NCBI GenBank assembly: GCA_028285685.1
Contig: JANQOR010000032.1
Coordinates: 124,001-188,000 of the forward strand
DNA: 64,000 nt
Direction: 5' to 3'
Source: Cyclobacteriaceae bacterium
GTDB taxonomy: Bacteria; Bacteroidota; Bacteroidia; Cytophagales; Cyclobacteriaceae
The first letter of the stretch is position 1, and each line of letters starts with the position of its first letter. The notes beneath the pieces were generated by a model that worked only from the letters and a program-made list of their open reading frames with translations, made no database searches and was not told the DNA's origin. Made by a program: the position numbers and the translations under genes. Shown one piece after another: positions 35,759-44,766 of the stretch.

Positions 35759-37195
35759 CTAGTTTCCGTATCCAGAGTTCTGAACCATATTCTCGTTCGA
35801 ATCCAGCTCAACCTGTGGAATTGCTATTATAAAGCGATCGTTAGGGAAATTAATCGTACATACAGCCGAAGGAGCGGTACAGTCATTTCTTACTAGATTT
35901 GACCCGGTCCTGGTTATATCAAATATACGATGCCCTTCCCCGAATAGCTCTCGCCTTCTTTCCAGCATAATCTCATCTAACAAGGCAGTGCCTGTTAGTG
36001 GTGCGAAAGTAACACTTGGGCTTGATCGTTGTCTAACCATGTCAAGATCCGCTAATGCCCCGGCATCATCACCAGTTCGAGATCTTGCTTCAGCACGGAT
36101 CAGATAAACTTCTGACAATCGAGTTACCGAAACGTTATCAGTTGCAATAGCAGAACCTGCACTTGGCCACTTATTTACTCTTCTTCCAATGTTATCGGCA
36201 CTGGCATAGATGCTGTTATCAAGGTTAGCATCTAGTGCGAACAAGGTGCTTCTGACATCCTCTGCAGGCAGAAGGTCAAGCAAATCCTGGGCTGGTAGGT
36301 AATCTCCGTAGCCTGTCTCCTTGTACATTCCCCCAATGTGATCCGAACCACGATTGTCAGCCAAGGTCATAGACATCTCAAGAATAGCTTCCGGAGAATT
36401 GCCATCGAGGAACTGATTGGCATAATTTGCGGAGTCAACCAGAGTGTAGTTTCCACTGTTGATAACAGCAGTGGCCTGCGTCTCTGCATTCCCATAGTCA
36501 CCCATGTACAGATAAACTCTTGAAAGCAACGCTTGCGCAGCTTCCCTTGAAAAAGTGGTAGCTCCCGAATTGATCGTCATAAGATTGATCGCCTGCTGAA
36601 AATCAGCTACAACCTGTGTATAAACTTCAGAGACCGTATTTCGAGTAGGTAGCGAGTTTTGATCAAACGCAGTAACTACAGGAACACCAGGGGAAGCCCC
36701 ATTGTCCAACGTATAGGCCTGTCCAAAAAGTCGAACCAAATCAAAATGAGCTATTGCTCTCAAAGCATAAGCTTCACCAATGACCTGATCAAACTCTGCC
36801 TGTTGAGAGGTAGGAGGAGTAAACTCGGCATTGATCATTTGATTTGCAATGTTGATCGCCTCGTACATCTCCTGCCAAAATTCACGATTCTCATTTTGAG
36901 TTGTGGTTGGCCCTCCGGCAAAGAATGCCCAGTCAGCACCTCGGTTGGCACTCGCGTTAGCCTTGATATCATTTCCCATGATATCCGGGATCAACAGCAT
37001 GTATCGGCCATACCAGTCGGCCAAAGCCATCTGGCTGTAACCTCCAACCATAGCCGACTGAAAATCCGCTACTGTTGCAAGGAAATTAGCATTTGAAATT
37101 GCATCTTCTGGTGTTAAGTCCAGAAAATCATCCGAACATGAAGTAGCTACCAGAATTGTGCATGCTACGAATATATTTCTTATTAATTGTTTCAT
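35759..37195 (-). CDS. SusD/RagB family nutrient-binding lipoprotein
   Basis: 478 residues. Lipobox ATSC at Cys20, then SDDFLDLTPEDAISNANF at the mature N terminus, a TPR-like helical core (EAYALRAIAHFDLVRLFGQ, EAAQALLSRVYLYMGDYGNA) and the SusD end region (RLSEVYLIRAEARSRTG, DEIMLERRRELFGEGHRIFD). SusD proteins sit on the outer surface as the lid of a SusC channel. It follows susC by 24 bp. Substrate is not shown by sequence; the neighbouring deacylase and aminotransferase suggest N-acyl-D-amino acids or peptides rather than glycans. Confidence 0.95.
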   Translation of the reverse strand: MKQLIRNIFVACTILVATSCSDDFLDLTPEDAISNANFLATVADFQSAMVGGYSQMALADWYGRYMLLIPDIMGNDIKANASANRGADWAFFAGGPTTTQNENREFWQEMYEAINIANQMINAEFTPPTSQQAEFDQVIGEAYALRAIAHFDLVRLFGQAYTLDNGASPGVPVVTAFDQNSLPTRNTVSEVYTQVVADFQQAINLMTINSGATTFSREAAQALLSRVYLYMGDYGNAETQATAVINSGNYTLVDSANYANQFLDGNSPEAILEMSMTLADNRGSDHIGGMYKETGYGDYLPAQDLLDLLPAEDVRSTLFALDANLDNSIYASADNIGRRVNKWPSAGSAIATDNVSVTRLSEVYLIRAEARSRTGDDAGALADLDMVRQRSSPSVTFAPLTGTALLDEIMLERRRELFGEGHRIFDITRTGSNLVRNDCTAPSAVCTINFPNDRFIIAIPQVELDSNENMVQNSGYGN

Positions 37196-37219
37196 TAGTA
37201 TATGCTTTTGGATACTTAA

Positions 37220-40200
37220 TTAAAAACCAATATTTAAAGCAAACGTCACTGTCTTACTGATCGGTGTCACGGTGTTATAAACTCCGTTGATCGTCTGCTC
37301 AGGATCAAAGTGCAGATTGTCATCCTTCGTCCACGTCCAGAAATTGTTGAACGTAGTGGAAATCTGAACACTGCTCAAATTGGCTTTGCTGATTAAAGAT
37401 GTTGGTAGGTCGTAAGCTAGACGCACCGTCCTCAACCTAATATAGTCTCCCTGGAATAGGTATCTAGATGAATTCCTGGTGTTGGATCCTGTTGAGTTAC
37501 CCCAAGAGTGTCGCGGGAATAGTGCTTCCTGACCAGGAGTTGTCCATCTGTTCTCAAAAGCCCAGGTAGAAGTACTACGAGGTGTAAAACGACCATCGCC
37601 GTGAATTACCCATCCTGGTGAATCATATACGTAGTTACCAAACTGGTAGTTAAACTGCGTGCTTAAGCTGAACGCTTTATATCGAGCACTGATGTTGAAG
37701 CTACCAAAGAAATCAGGAGTTGCACTCTTGCCATCATAGAAACGAACTGCGTTATTGATGTCATTAGTAGTTTCTGATTTTGTAGAATCAGTATAGAAAA
37801 GCGGATCACCGTTAGCAGGATCTACACCAGCCCATCCATAAAGGAAGTACTCCTGGAAATCACGACCTTCTTCTCTTCTCTTCGTTCCAGAAACGATTGG
37901 CTCATCAAGACTTGTTATCTCATTTGTGATCCATGTCTGATTCCATCCTAGTGTCAAGAGGAAATCATTGTTAGAAATCACGTCTGCACTGATGCCAATT
38001 TCGAGGCCTCTATTCTCCATATCTCCAACATTAGAGAAGATACTGGTAAATCCTGTAGTTCCCGAAAGAGGCTTATTCAAAAGAAGGTCAGATGAAGTTC
38101 TCTTGAAATACTCAATGGAAGCATTCACACGATTGTTCATACCATAGAAATCCAATCCAACATTGAGGTTCTCTTGAGATTCCCAAGTCAGATCCACGTT
38201 ACCTACAGTCAGAGGCTGAGCTCCTGGGTTACCGTCATAGTCAGGCGTGAATCCCCATAGTGCAGCCCAACGGAAGTTTCCATCTTCGTTGCCACTGTTA
38301 GGGATACCAGCGTTACCGGTCACACCGTAGCTAGCTCTCAATTTCAAGTTGTCTACGAAAGAAACACCTTGCATGAACGACTCATTGGAAAGTGTCCATC
38401 CGCCACCAACAGACCAGAACGTTCCCCACCTTTCATTCGGTCCGAAACGAGAAGATCCATCCCTACGCAATGATACTGAACCGTAGTACTTGCCTTCGAA
38501 ATCATAGTTGATTCGAGAGAAGTAAGAGTTGAACGCATAAGATGTTCGGCTTCTAAATCCATTTGCTTGCGGGTTCGCACCAACTGATAGAAGTTTCAAT
38601 TCAGGGTGTGAGAACCCTTCAAAACCTGTATCTATCTGACGAGTATTTACTCTTTGTGCTTCATAACCAAGAAGAACATCAAGGTTGTGTGAGCTACCAA
38701 GGGTAGTTCCATAGGTCAGTGTCTGAGTACCCTGCCAGTTATCTACGCTTGTGGTCGCTTCTTGCGCTGAACCACCAACGTTACGACCATCACCGTATCG
38801 ACCATTTGCAAATATGTAGTCAGTAACACTGAGTAAGTCAAAGCTCCAGGCAGTCTTAAATGTCAGACCTTCCATGATCTCGTAAGAGGCAGAAAGATTA
38901 TCGATGATTCGAGTCTGCTCCCTTTCTCTCTTATCTTCATTCAAGTGACCAACAGGGTTGTTACCACCCATGAAGAAACTTGCATGATCTCCGTAGTATC
39001 GTCCCTGCTCATCAAATACAGGAACTGCCGGTGCCATAAGATAGGCCAGGTAGAAAGGTGCTTGCCACCTTGTACCATCTGTGATTCCTCTTTGGTCGGA
39101 GAATGACAAACTTAAGTTGTTCGAAATACTCAATTTGTCATTTACTTTTCCAGTAAGGTTTACCCGAGTACTGTACCTGTCGAAAAGGTTGTTAACGACA
39201 GTTCCTTCCTGACTCAAGTATGAACCTGAAACAAAGTAGGTAAGGTTATCACTTCCTCCTGAAACACTCAGGTCGTACTGTGCAGTTTTTCCTGTTTGAG
39301 AAATTTCATCCAGCCAGTTCGTGTTGCCAAGCTGCGGGAACTGCGAATTGTAAGTATCCAAAGCTTCGGCTTCAGTTGCAGAGCTACCATTGTTGATTCT
39401 TCCCTCAACATATAACTGTCTGTACTGAGTCTCATTCAAAGGCTCCAAAAGGTTGTTGAATGCAAAGTCTGAAAATCCATAGGATGCTTTCAAGTTAACT
39501 TTCGCGGGGCCTTTCTTGCCTTGTTTGGTTGTTATTAAGATAACACCGTTCGCACCCCTTGAACCATAAATGGCTGTAGATGCAGCATCTTTCAAAATAA
39601 CAATGTTCTCAATGTCATTAGGATTCAAAGCGGCAAGTGGGTTAGCACTTCGGCCACCATTGTCAAAGTCAGTAGTGGTCACGTCAGCAGATTGTGCTGT
39701 GATGGGAAGACCATCAACCACATAAAGCGGCTCGTTAGAAGCGTTGATTGATCCGATTCCTCTTACTCGAATTGCAATACCAGCGCCAGGAGCTCCGTCC
39801 TGAGCAACAACTTGAAGTCCAGGTGCATTTCCCTGAAGTGCATCCTGAAATGAGGAGGTTGGAACTTCGGCTAGTTTTTCAGCACCGACAACTTGAACTG
39901 CACCTGTCAGTTCTTCCTGTCTTGCCGAGCCGTAACCGACAATAATAACTTCCGAGAGCTCTGTGACCCCACTCATTGCAAGGTCAATAACAGATCTTTG
40001 TCCGATTGCTACTTCCTGGGACTCAAATCCAACGAAGTTGAATACCAGAATGCCTCCATCGGGAACAGAGATGCTGTAATTACCATCAATATCAGCGACA
40101 GTACCAGTGGTGGTACCCTTGATAGTGATAGTTACACCCGGTAACGGGCCCCCATCAGAGTCCGTCACAGTACCAGAGACCGTTCGGTCCTGTGCGTACA

Positions 40201-40252
40201 GCATCGAAGCTGTAAACAAAAGAATAACTAAACTAAGTAATTGTTTTTTCAT
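37220..40252 (-). CDS. SusC/RagA family TonB-dependent outer-membrane transporter
   Basis: 1010 residues. Signal peptide (MKKQLLSLVILLFTASML, cleavage near YAQD), a CarboxypepD_reg-like domain (VSGTVTDSDGGPLPGVTI, GNYSISVPDG), a plug (LQGNAPGLQVVAQDG, IRVRGIGSINASNEPLYVVD, ILKDAASTAIYGSRGANGVI), then a 22-strand barrel ending in FALNIGF. I used the ATG at 40252; an ATG at 40351 would add a hydrophilic leader. Energised through TonB. The promoter region holds a GabR-like half-site array, so expression is probably under the divergent MocR protein. Confidence 0.95.
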   Translation of the reverse strand: MKKQLLSLVILLFTASMLYAQDRTVSGTVTDSDGGPLPGVTITIKGTTTGTVADIDGNYSISVPDGGILVFNFVGFESQEVAIGQRSVIDLAMSGVTELSEVIIVGYGSARQEELTGAVQVVGAEKLAEVPTSSFQDALQGNAPGLQVVAQDGAPGAGIAIRVRGIGSINASNEPLYVVDGLPITAQSADVTTTDFDNGGRSANPLAALNPNDIENIVILKDAASTAIYGSRGANGVILITTKQGKKGPAKVNLKASYGFSDFAFNNLLEPLNETQYRQLYVEGRINNGSSATEAEALDTYNSQFPQLGNTNWLDEISQTGKTAQYDLSVSGGSDNLTYFVSGSYLSQEGTVVNNLFDRYSTRVNLTGKVNDKLSISNNLSLSFSDQRGITDGTRWQAPFYLAYLMAPAVPVFDEQGRYYGDHASFFMGGNNPVGHLNEDKREREQTRIIDNLSASYEIMEGLTFKTAWSFDLLSVTDYIFANGRYGDGRNVGGSAQEATTSVDNWQGTQTLTYGTTLGSSHNLDVLLGYEAQRVNTRQIDTGFEGFSHPELKLLSVGANPQANGFRSRTSYAFNSYFSRINYDFEGKYYGSVSLRRDGSSRFGPNERWGTFWSVGGGWTLSNESFMQGVSFVDNLKLRASYGVTGNAGIPNSGNEDGNFRWAALWGFTPDYDGNPGAQPLTVGNVDLTWESQENLNVGLDFYGMNNRVNASIEYFKRTSSDLLLNKPLSGTTGFTSIFSNVGDMENRGLEIGISADVISNNDFLLTLGWNQTWITNEITSLDEPIVSGTKRREEGRDFQEYFLYGWAGVDPANGDPLFYTDSTKSETTNDINNAVRFYDGKSATPDFFGSFNISARYKAFSLSTQFNYQFGNYVYDSPGWVIHGDGRFTPRSTSTWAFENRWTTPGQEALFPRHSWGNSTGSNTRNSSRYLFQGDYIRLRTVRLAYDLPTSLISKANLSSVQISTTFNNFWTWTKDDNLHFDPEQTINGVYNTVTPISKTVTFALNIGF

Positions 40253-40631
40253 CTTACTTGGGTTAAAAGTGAAAACCAATAATTTATAATAGTACACATC
40301 AACTGCGCATTTCGTTGGTATCGGTATTGAAAATAACAAAGACGTACGCAATCAATTGGTAGCTAAAGCTATACCTTAAATAAGTATATTGTGCATACCA
40401 ATTTTTTTTTTTGAAGCATAACAATTTTGCTAGAATCCCTCAAATTAGTCTGTTTATAGACAATTAGATTCTCTTTTTTGCTAAAAAATGTTGGCCGAAA
40501 GGGGGGATGTAATCTAGCTGGAAAGATGTCTTATTTGGCGAAGTTCCGCAAAAGTCTTAGACTTGGAATCTGACGTATAACTTACTCTCCTTCTTGGAAG
40601 GATTGCAACGGTTAAATTCCAAAAACTGCCA
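40253..40631. other. 379-bp intergenic region upstream of susC
   Basis: Contains the four-site operator array (40274-40403) and a copy of the mocR 5' region continuing to about 40429 (CATAACAATTTTG). From 40430 to 40631 I see only a short TCCTTC/GAAGGA inverted repeat near 40590 and no open frame. Confidence 0.6.
40274..40403. promoter_or_regulatory. GabR/MocR-like operator array upstream of susC
   Basis: Half-sites AACCAA (40274), TTGGTA (40315), TTGGTA (40356) and TACCAA (40396) are spaced 41, 41 and 40 bases apart, close to four helical turns. The last two sit in a perfect AATTGGTA/TACCAATT inverted pair. TTGGTAT is the reverse of ATACCAA; Bacillus GabR is known to bind ATACCA repeats about 40 bases apart. 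A block of about 75 bases here (40354-40429) aligns with the region upstream of mocR. Confidence 0.65.
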
Positions 40632-42224
40632 TTACTGCTGTTTCAACGCGTTTTGCTTTCTGAGCACCTTACCGGCTTTCAGATTCTTAAAGATCCCATT
40701 GTCCACGGAAATCATCCCGTTTATGATCACAAAGGGTATTCCTTCCGGATACTGATGAGGTTCCTCAAATGTTGATTTGTCAATAACCGTGGAGGGATCA
40801 AAAACGACAATGTCAGCGAACTTATTCTCCTTGATCAATCCGCGATCTTTGAGCCCCAGGGTATTGGCTGGAAGACGGGTCATTTTATAAATGGCTTGTG
40901 TTAGACTTATCGTTTTCTTTTCTCTGGCATATCGGCCCAAGACCCTTGGAAAAGTTCCATACCACCTTGGATGTGGATGACCCATCCCCGGCTCGACTAG
41001 TCGACCGTCAGAAGCAATCATTGTTTGAGGATGCTGCATGATCCGCTCAACATCCTCTTCAGACATTGCATGGAAGACGCATGACGCTCCACCATTTAGC
41101 TGAGCTTCAATAACCAGGTCTGCTCCATTTTCTATAGTCGACTCAAGTCCTTTCATTTCGCACCAATGCTTTAACGTCTTTCCCTCCAACTCCTTCATCC
41201 ACTGCACCCTGGCAAATTGAACACGGGAAAGATCATTTCCACCTCTGTCATTCTTGATATTAAAGACAATTTCCTCTTTTATTTTAGCTCTTAGCGATGG
41301 GTCTGATGTTCTTTCCTTAAAGGCATCATTTCCTCCGGCTCTCGCCCAACTTGGAATTAAGATGGAGATCCCAGTATAACTTGCATTGTACGGGTACTGG
41401 TCGATCTTTATGTCCAGTCCAAGTGCTCTGGCGGAATCAACCATCGCAAGTGTTTTGACACTTTTTCCCCACATTGGTTTACCAACTACCTTATGATGCG
41501 TCAGCACGACCGGGATTTGAGCTTCTCGTGAGATTTCAATTGCTTCTTGAACTGCCGGCAATAAACCCAGACCTTCTTCCCGAAGATGTGAGGTATAGAA
41601 ACCTCCTTTGTCCGAAGCAACTCTTGAAAGTTCAATGACCTCATCTACTTTAGAAAAAGCACCAGGCAGATACTTTAGTCCAGTGGAGATGCCATACGCT
41701 CCCTCATCCATGGCTTGCCCTACCTGTCTCTTCATCTCCGCCAGCTCCTCTAGGGTAGGAGCTCTATTCTCTAACTTCATTACATTTCTTCTCACTGTGT
41801 TATGACCGATCAGGTAAGCGACGTTCATTCCAACTCCAATTTCTTCGAGTGTATCCAGGTAATCGCTAAATGGCCAGGGCCCCGATCCATCAGGTCCGCC
41901 AAGCGCTGTGGTTACACCTTGTCTAATCGCACTTTTACAATTGGACAATTCAAGGATTGGATCCAGATGTGCGTGCATGTCTATAAATCCCGGGGCAACA
42001 GCCAAGCCGCTAGCATCTATGATGGTGCTTGCGGTAGAATTAGATAAGTCCCCGATTTTTTCTATGCGGGTTCCTATGATGCCTATGTCACCCTGGGCAG
42101 GGGCACTTCCGGATCCATCATATATTTCTCCATTTTTAATGATAATATCATACTTCGCGTTGTTGGTGCAACTGAGCAGAGAAAGTGTGATAAGAATTAA
42201 AAGGATTTTAGACATCCTGTCCAT
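40632..42224 (-). CDS. N-acyl-D-amino-acid deacylase family lipoprotein
   Basis: 530 residues from the ATG at 42224 (an ATG at 42215 is also possible). Lipobox LSLLSC at Cys19 anchors it outside the cytoplasm. Amidohydrolase fold: IIIKNGEIYDGSG, metal motif GFIDMHAHLDP, GVTTALGGPDGSGPWPF, TSHLREEG, VVLTHHKVVG, SCVFHAMSEEDV and MIASDGRLVEPG, followed by MTRLPANTLGLKDRG and an IVVFDP end. This is the D-aminoacylase layout, which hydrolyses N-acyl-D-amino acids. The start overlaps the end of the aminotransferase gene, so the two are coupled. Substrate specificity (Glu, Asp or broad) cannot be read from sequence. Confidence 0.88.
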   Translation of the reverse strand: MDRMSKILLILITLSLLSCTNNAKYDIIIKNGEIYDGSGSAPAQGDIGIIGTRIEKIGDLSNSTASTIIDASGLAVAPGFIDMHAHLDPILELSNCKSAIRQGVTTALGGPDGSGPWPFSDYLDTLEEIGVGMNVAYLIGHNTVRRNVMKLENRAPTLEELAEMKRQVGQAMDEGAYGISTGLKYLPGAFSKVDEVIELSRVASDKGGFYTSHLREEGLGLLPAVQEAIEISREAQIPVVLTHHKVVGKPMWGKSVKTLAMVDSARALGLDIKIDQYPYNASYTGISILIPSWARAGGNDAFKERTSDPSLRAKIKEEIVFNIKNDRGGNDLSRVQFARVQWMKELEGKTLKHWCEMKGLESTIENGADLVIEAQLNGGASCVFHAMSEEDVERIMQHPQTMIASDGRLVEPGMGHPHPRWYGTFPRVLGRYAREKKTISLTQAIYKMTRLPANTLGLKDRGLIKENKFADIVVFDPSTVIDKSTFEEPHQYPEGIPFVIINGMISVDNGIFKNLKAGKVLRKQNALKQQ

Positions 42225-43086
42225 CGATGATTGGTTCCAATTGCTTTCGATGTTCATAAAAAGCAGCTTGTAATTTCTTCGTAGTAGAACCGATAGCATC
42301 GCCCTGATAGAAGTAATGTTGGTCTATCTGCCTGATAGAAGCAATTTGTGTGGTGGTACCTGTAAGAAACGCCTCATCCATGCGGGTAATGTTGGCCTGA
42401 TCAACTGCTTCTTCCTTGACGACAATGCCCAAGTCATCGCAGAGACTCAAGACTATTCTTCTGGTAACTCCATCAAGAATAAACTCATTTACGGGATGGG
42501 TATAAACAATATCGTCTTTCGCAAAAAAGACATTGCAGTGCGATGCTTCGGTCACCTTTCCTTCTCGAATGAATACAGCCTCGTATGCTCCTTGTTTAGT
42601 TGCTTCGTCATTCGCCATCACAGTACCTAACAACGAAATCATCTTAATATCGCATCGGGACCACCTGAAGTCAGGCATTGTGATAACTGACAAGTGGTCT
42701 TGATTGATGTCCGGAAGGGATATGGGTAAAGCGTACATCACAAATGATGGCTCGATGTTATCGGGAAAGGCATGTTTTCTCGGAGCTGTTCCACGCGTTA
42801 CCTGGAAGTAGATCAAACAATCTGCATCACTGAGCTGTGAAGCTTGCAACAAATCCGAGATCTTTTCAGGTAAATCCTCCGTCCTGAATGGAATGTTAAT
42901 TTTCTTCAAGCATTGCTTGAACCGATCCATGTGCTCTTGTTCATAGAGGATTTTGCCATCGATTTTTACCATTACCTCATAAATTCCGTCTCCAAAAAGG
43001 AAGCCTCTGTCAAACACAGAAATCTTCGCGTCTATCTGATCAACGATCTGATTATCGAGGTACACTTTTGTTGGATACTGTGACAT
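42208..43086 (-). CDS. D-amino-acid aminotransferase-like class IV PLP enzyme
   Basis: 292 residues. Fold type IV: SVFDRGFLFGDGIYEVM at the start, catalytic Lys148 in CDIKMISLLGTV, GAYEAVFIREGKVTEASHCNVFF and YTHPVNEFILDGVTRR. The arrangement K-x-x-S-L-L-G near Lys and the T-H-P-x-N-x-x-I-L-x-G-x-T-R segment match bacterial D-alanine aminotransferase closely. Expected to convert D-amino acids to 2-oxo acids in the cytoplasm. Aminodeoxychorismate lyase and branched-chain aminotransferase share the fold, but the context favours D-amino acids. It overlaps the deacylase gene and is divergent from mocR. Confidence 0.85.
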   Translation of the reverse strand: MSQYPTKVYLDNQIVDQIDAKISVFDRGFLFGDGIYEVMVKIDGKILYEQEHMDRFKQCLKKINIPFRTEDLPEKISDLLQASQLSDADCLIYFQVTRGTAPRKHAFPDNIEPSFVMYALPISLPDINQDHLSVITMPDFRWSRCDIKMISLLGTVMANDEATKQGAYEAVFIREGKVTEASHCNVFFAKDDIVYTHPVNEFILDGVTRRIVLSLCDDLGIVVKEEAVDQANITRMDEAFLTGTTTQIASIRQIDQHYFYQGDAIGSTTKKLQAAFYEHRKQLEPIIDGQDV

Positions 43087-43112
43087 TCTATTTGGTGAAT
43101 GAGGTGATGCAG

Positions 43113-43244
43113 TAGCTAACCAATTCTCTGAAGATCGCCACTCTTTTGTTCAAATGGTTAGCCACACCAATTGCACGCTTTTTTACAAAAAACAGAATTG
43201 GTAGCTAATGTATAGGTTATATTAGTGTTGTACGCATACCAATT
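43113..43244. promoter_or_regulatory. GabR/MocR-like operator region between dat-like gene and mocR
   Basis: Half-sites AACCAA (43118), ATGGTT (43154), TTGGTA (43198) and TACCAA (43237), with a further CACCAA at 43165. GCTAACCA (43115-43122) and TGGTTAGC (43155-43162) are perfect inverted repeats, as are AATTGGTA (43196-43203) and TACCAATT (43237-43244). The orientation order is the same as in the susC array. The aminotransferase and mocR genes diverge from this region. Confidence 0.65.
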
Positions 43245-43267
43245 TTGTTTTTTAGAACATAACAATT

Positions 43268-44764
43268 TTGAGTAAAAAACTAAATAGTATCCTTTCAGCA
43301 AATGGATTTAATGACCCTGATAATGGACAAAGTCTTTATCAAAAACTCTCTTCTTCGATCATTAGAGCCATCATTGGGAAACAGTTAGTAGAGGGCGATA
43401 AGCTGCCACCAACACGCCTTCTCGGCCAAGACCTTAGCCTGTCCAGAAGCACTGTAATTAAGGCCTACGAAATACTCTGCGCTGAAAAGTATATTCGATC
43501 TGTGCAAGGGTCGGGGTATTTTGTGAATGACGTGCAGCACAAAAAAATAAAGCACAGCCTCAGAACTGCGAGCAGCAAAGACATAAAGCCGAGTGTATCG
43601 AAGCGTGCGAAAAGCTTTAGGCGATATGCCACCCTAATGAATCATAGTGATAGTAAGGGAATTGCTTTTCGACCAGGTTTGCCCCCACTTGATGTTTTTC
43701 CCGTAAGACAATGGCAGATCTTAACCAACAACTACTGGAAAGAAGTTACTTTTTCTGAAATGTCGTATGGTTCTCCACTTGGACTGGAATCGTTGAGAAA
43801 AAATATTGCCGATTACTTAAAAATCTACCGCAATATTAACTGCGAGCACGAGCAAGTAGTGATTGTAACCGGCTCTTTGCATTCGCTCTCGATTGTAGGA
43901 GATTTGCTGTTGGATGAAGGGGACAAGGTGGTGATTGAGAATCCGACCTATGCGAATGCGATAGCTATTTTTAGAAGCCTGAAGGCAAAGGTTATTGCGG
44001 CTCAACTGGATAGTGAGGGACTCTCACTAGAGAGCCTAAAGAAGGCAAAGGTGAAAGATCCAAAATTGGTTTATGTTACACCATCCAATCAATATCCGAG
44101 TGGTGTTAAGATGAGCCTGGATCGAAGGTTGGAATTACTTGATTGGACCCAAAAGAGGAACTGCTTGATTTTAGAGGATGACTATGATCACGAGTTTAGC
44201 AATTGGGAAAATCCCATCACTTCCATTTTTGGTCTGGACAACAGCAATAGTGTTATCTACCAGGGTACGTTCAATAAACTCCTGCATCCATCCATACGAC
44301 TGGGTTATCTCATTGTTCCTCCCTATTTGGTGGCTGATATTAAAGCCATCTGCGAACAATCCATCCGATTCGTCTCACCTATTACTCAAAAGATCATGTC
44401 CGCGTTCATTGAAAAGGATCACTTGAGCAATCATTTGCGAAAAGTTGTTCAAATATCAAGTGAGCGTAGAAACTTCTTTATCGAGTGTTTTAACAAATAC
44501 TTCGGACAGTCCATAACACTTGACCTCAATGATGGATTGCACCTGATTGCTAAGCTGCCGCCGAACGTCGATGATATAGAAATGTCAAAATTTTTGGAAG
44601 AGAATGGAATCATTGCGTTCCCTTACAGCAAATACTTTCCAAAAGGACAGAAAGAAAATGGATTACTAATGGGATATTCGTCAGTTGCGCCTAGGATCAT
44701 TGAAGAACGGATAGCTCGAATGCATAAACTTCTAGCCGAGTATAATGGAATCGAGGTAACTTAG
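43268..44764 (+). CDS. MocR/GabR-type transcriptional regulator
   Basis: 498 residues, TTG start. N-terminal GntR winged helix (LYQKLSSSIIRAIIGKQLVE, GDKLPPTRLLGQDLSLSRST, SVQGSGYFV) joined by a basic linker to a fold type I aminotransferase-like domain: YVTPSNQYPSGVKM, LEDDYDHEF and YQGTFNKLLHPSIRLGYL, in which Lys337 is the PLP-binding residue. MocR proteins use PLP or a PLP-amino-acid adduct as signal; GabR senses GABA. The signal here may be a D-amino acid. It diverges from the aminotransferase gene and probably regulates it, susCD and itself. Confidence 0.93.
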   Translation: MSKKLNSILSANGFNDPDNGQSLYQKLSSSIIRAIIGKQLVEGDKLPPTRLLGQDLSLSRSTVIKAYEILCAEKYIRSVQGSGYFVNDVQHKKIKHSLRTASSKDIKPSVSKRAKSFRRYATLMNHSDSKGIAFRPGLPPLDVFPVRQWQILTNNYWKEVTFSEMSYGSPLGLESLRKNIADYLKIYRNINCEHEQVVIVTGSLHSLSIVGDLLLDEGDKVVIENPTYANAIAIFRSLKAKVIAAQLDSEGLSLESLKKAKVKDPKLVYVTPSNQYPSGVKMSLDRRLELLDWTQKRNCLILEDDYDHEFSNWENPITSIFGLDNSNSVIYQGTFNKLLHPSIRLGYLIVPPYLVADIKAICEQSIRFVSPITQKIMSAFIEKDHLSNHLRKVVQISSERRNFFIECFNKYFGQSITLDLNDGLHLIAKLPPNVDDIEMSKFLEENGIIAFPYSKYFPKGQKENGLLMGYSSVAPRIIEERIARMHKLLAEYNGIEVT

Positions 44765-44766
44765 GT

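Noticed and set aside
35759-40252. SusCD as part of a polysaccharide utilisation locus
   Set aside because: No glycoside hydrolase, lyase or hybrid sensor is adjacent; the nearest enzymes act on amino acids.
40253-40351. 33-residue leader on SusC
   Set aside because: Polar and unlike a signal peptide; the ATG at 40252 starts a normal one.
43817-44359. Open frames on the minus strand opposite mocR
   Set aside because: They are shadows of the mocR coding frame with no protein-like features.
35759-44764. The D-amino-acid locus as a mobile island
   Set aside because: No integrase, tRNA, direct repeats or transposase, and base composition looks like the neighbours.
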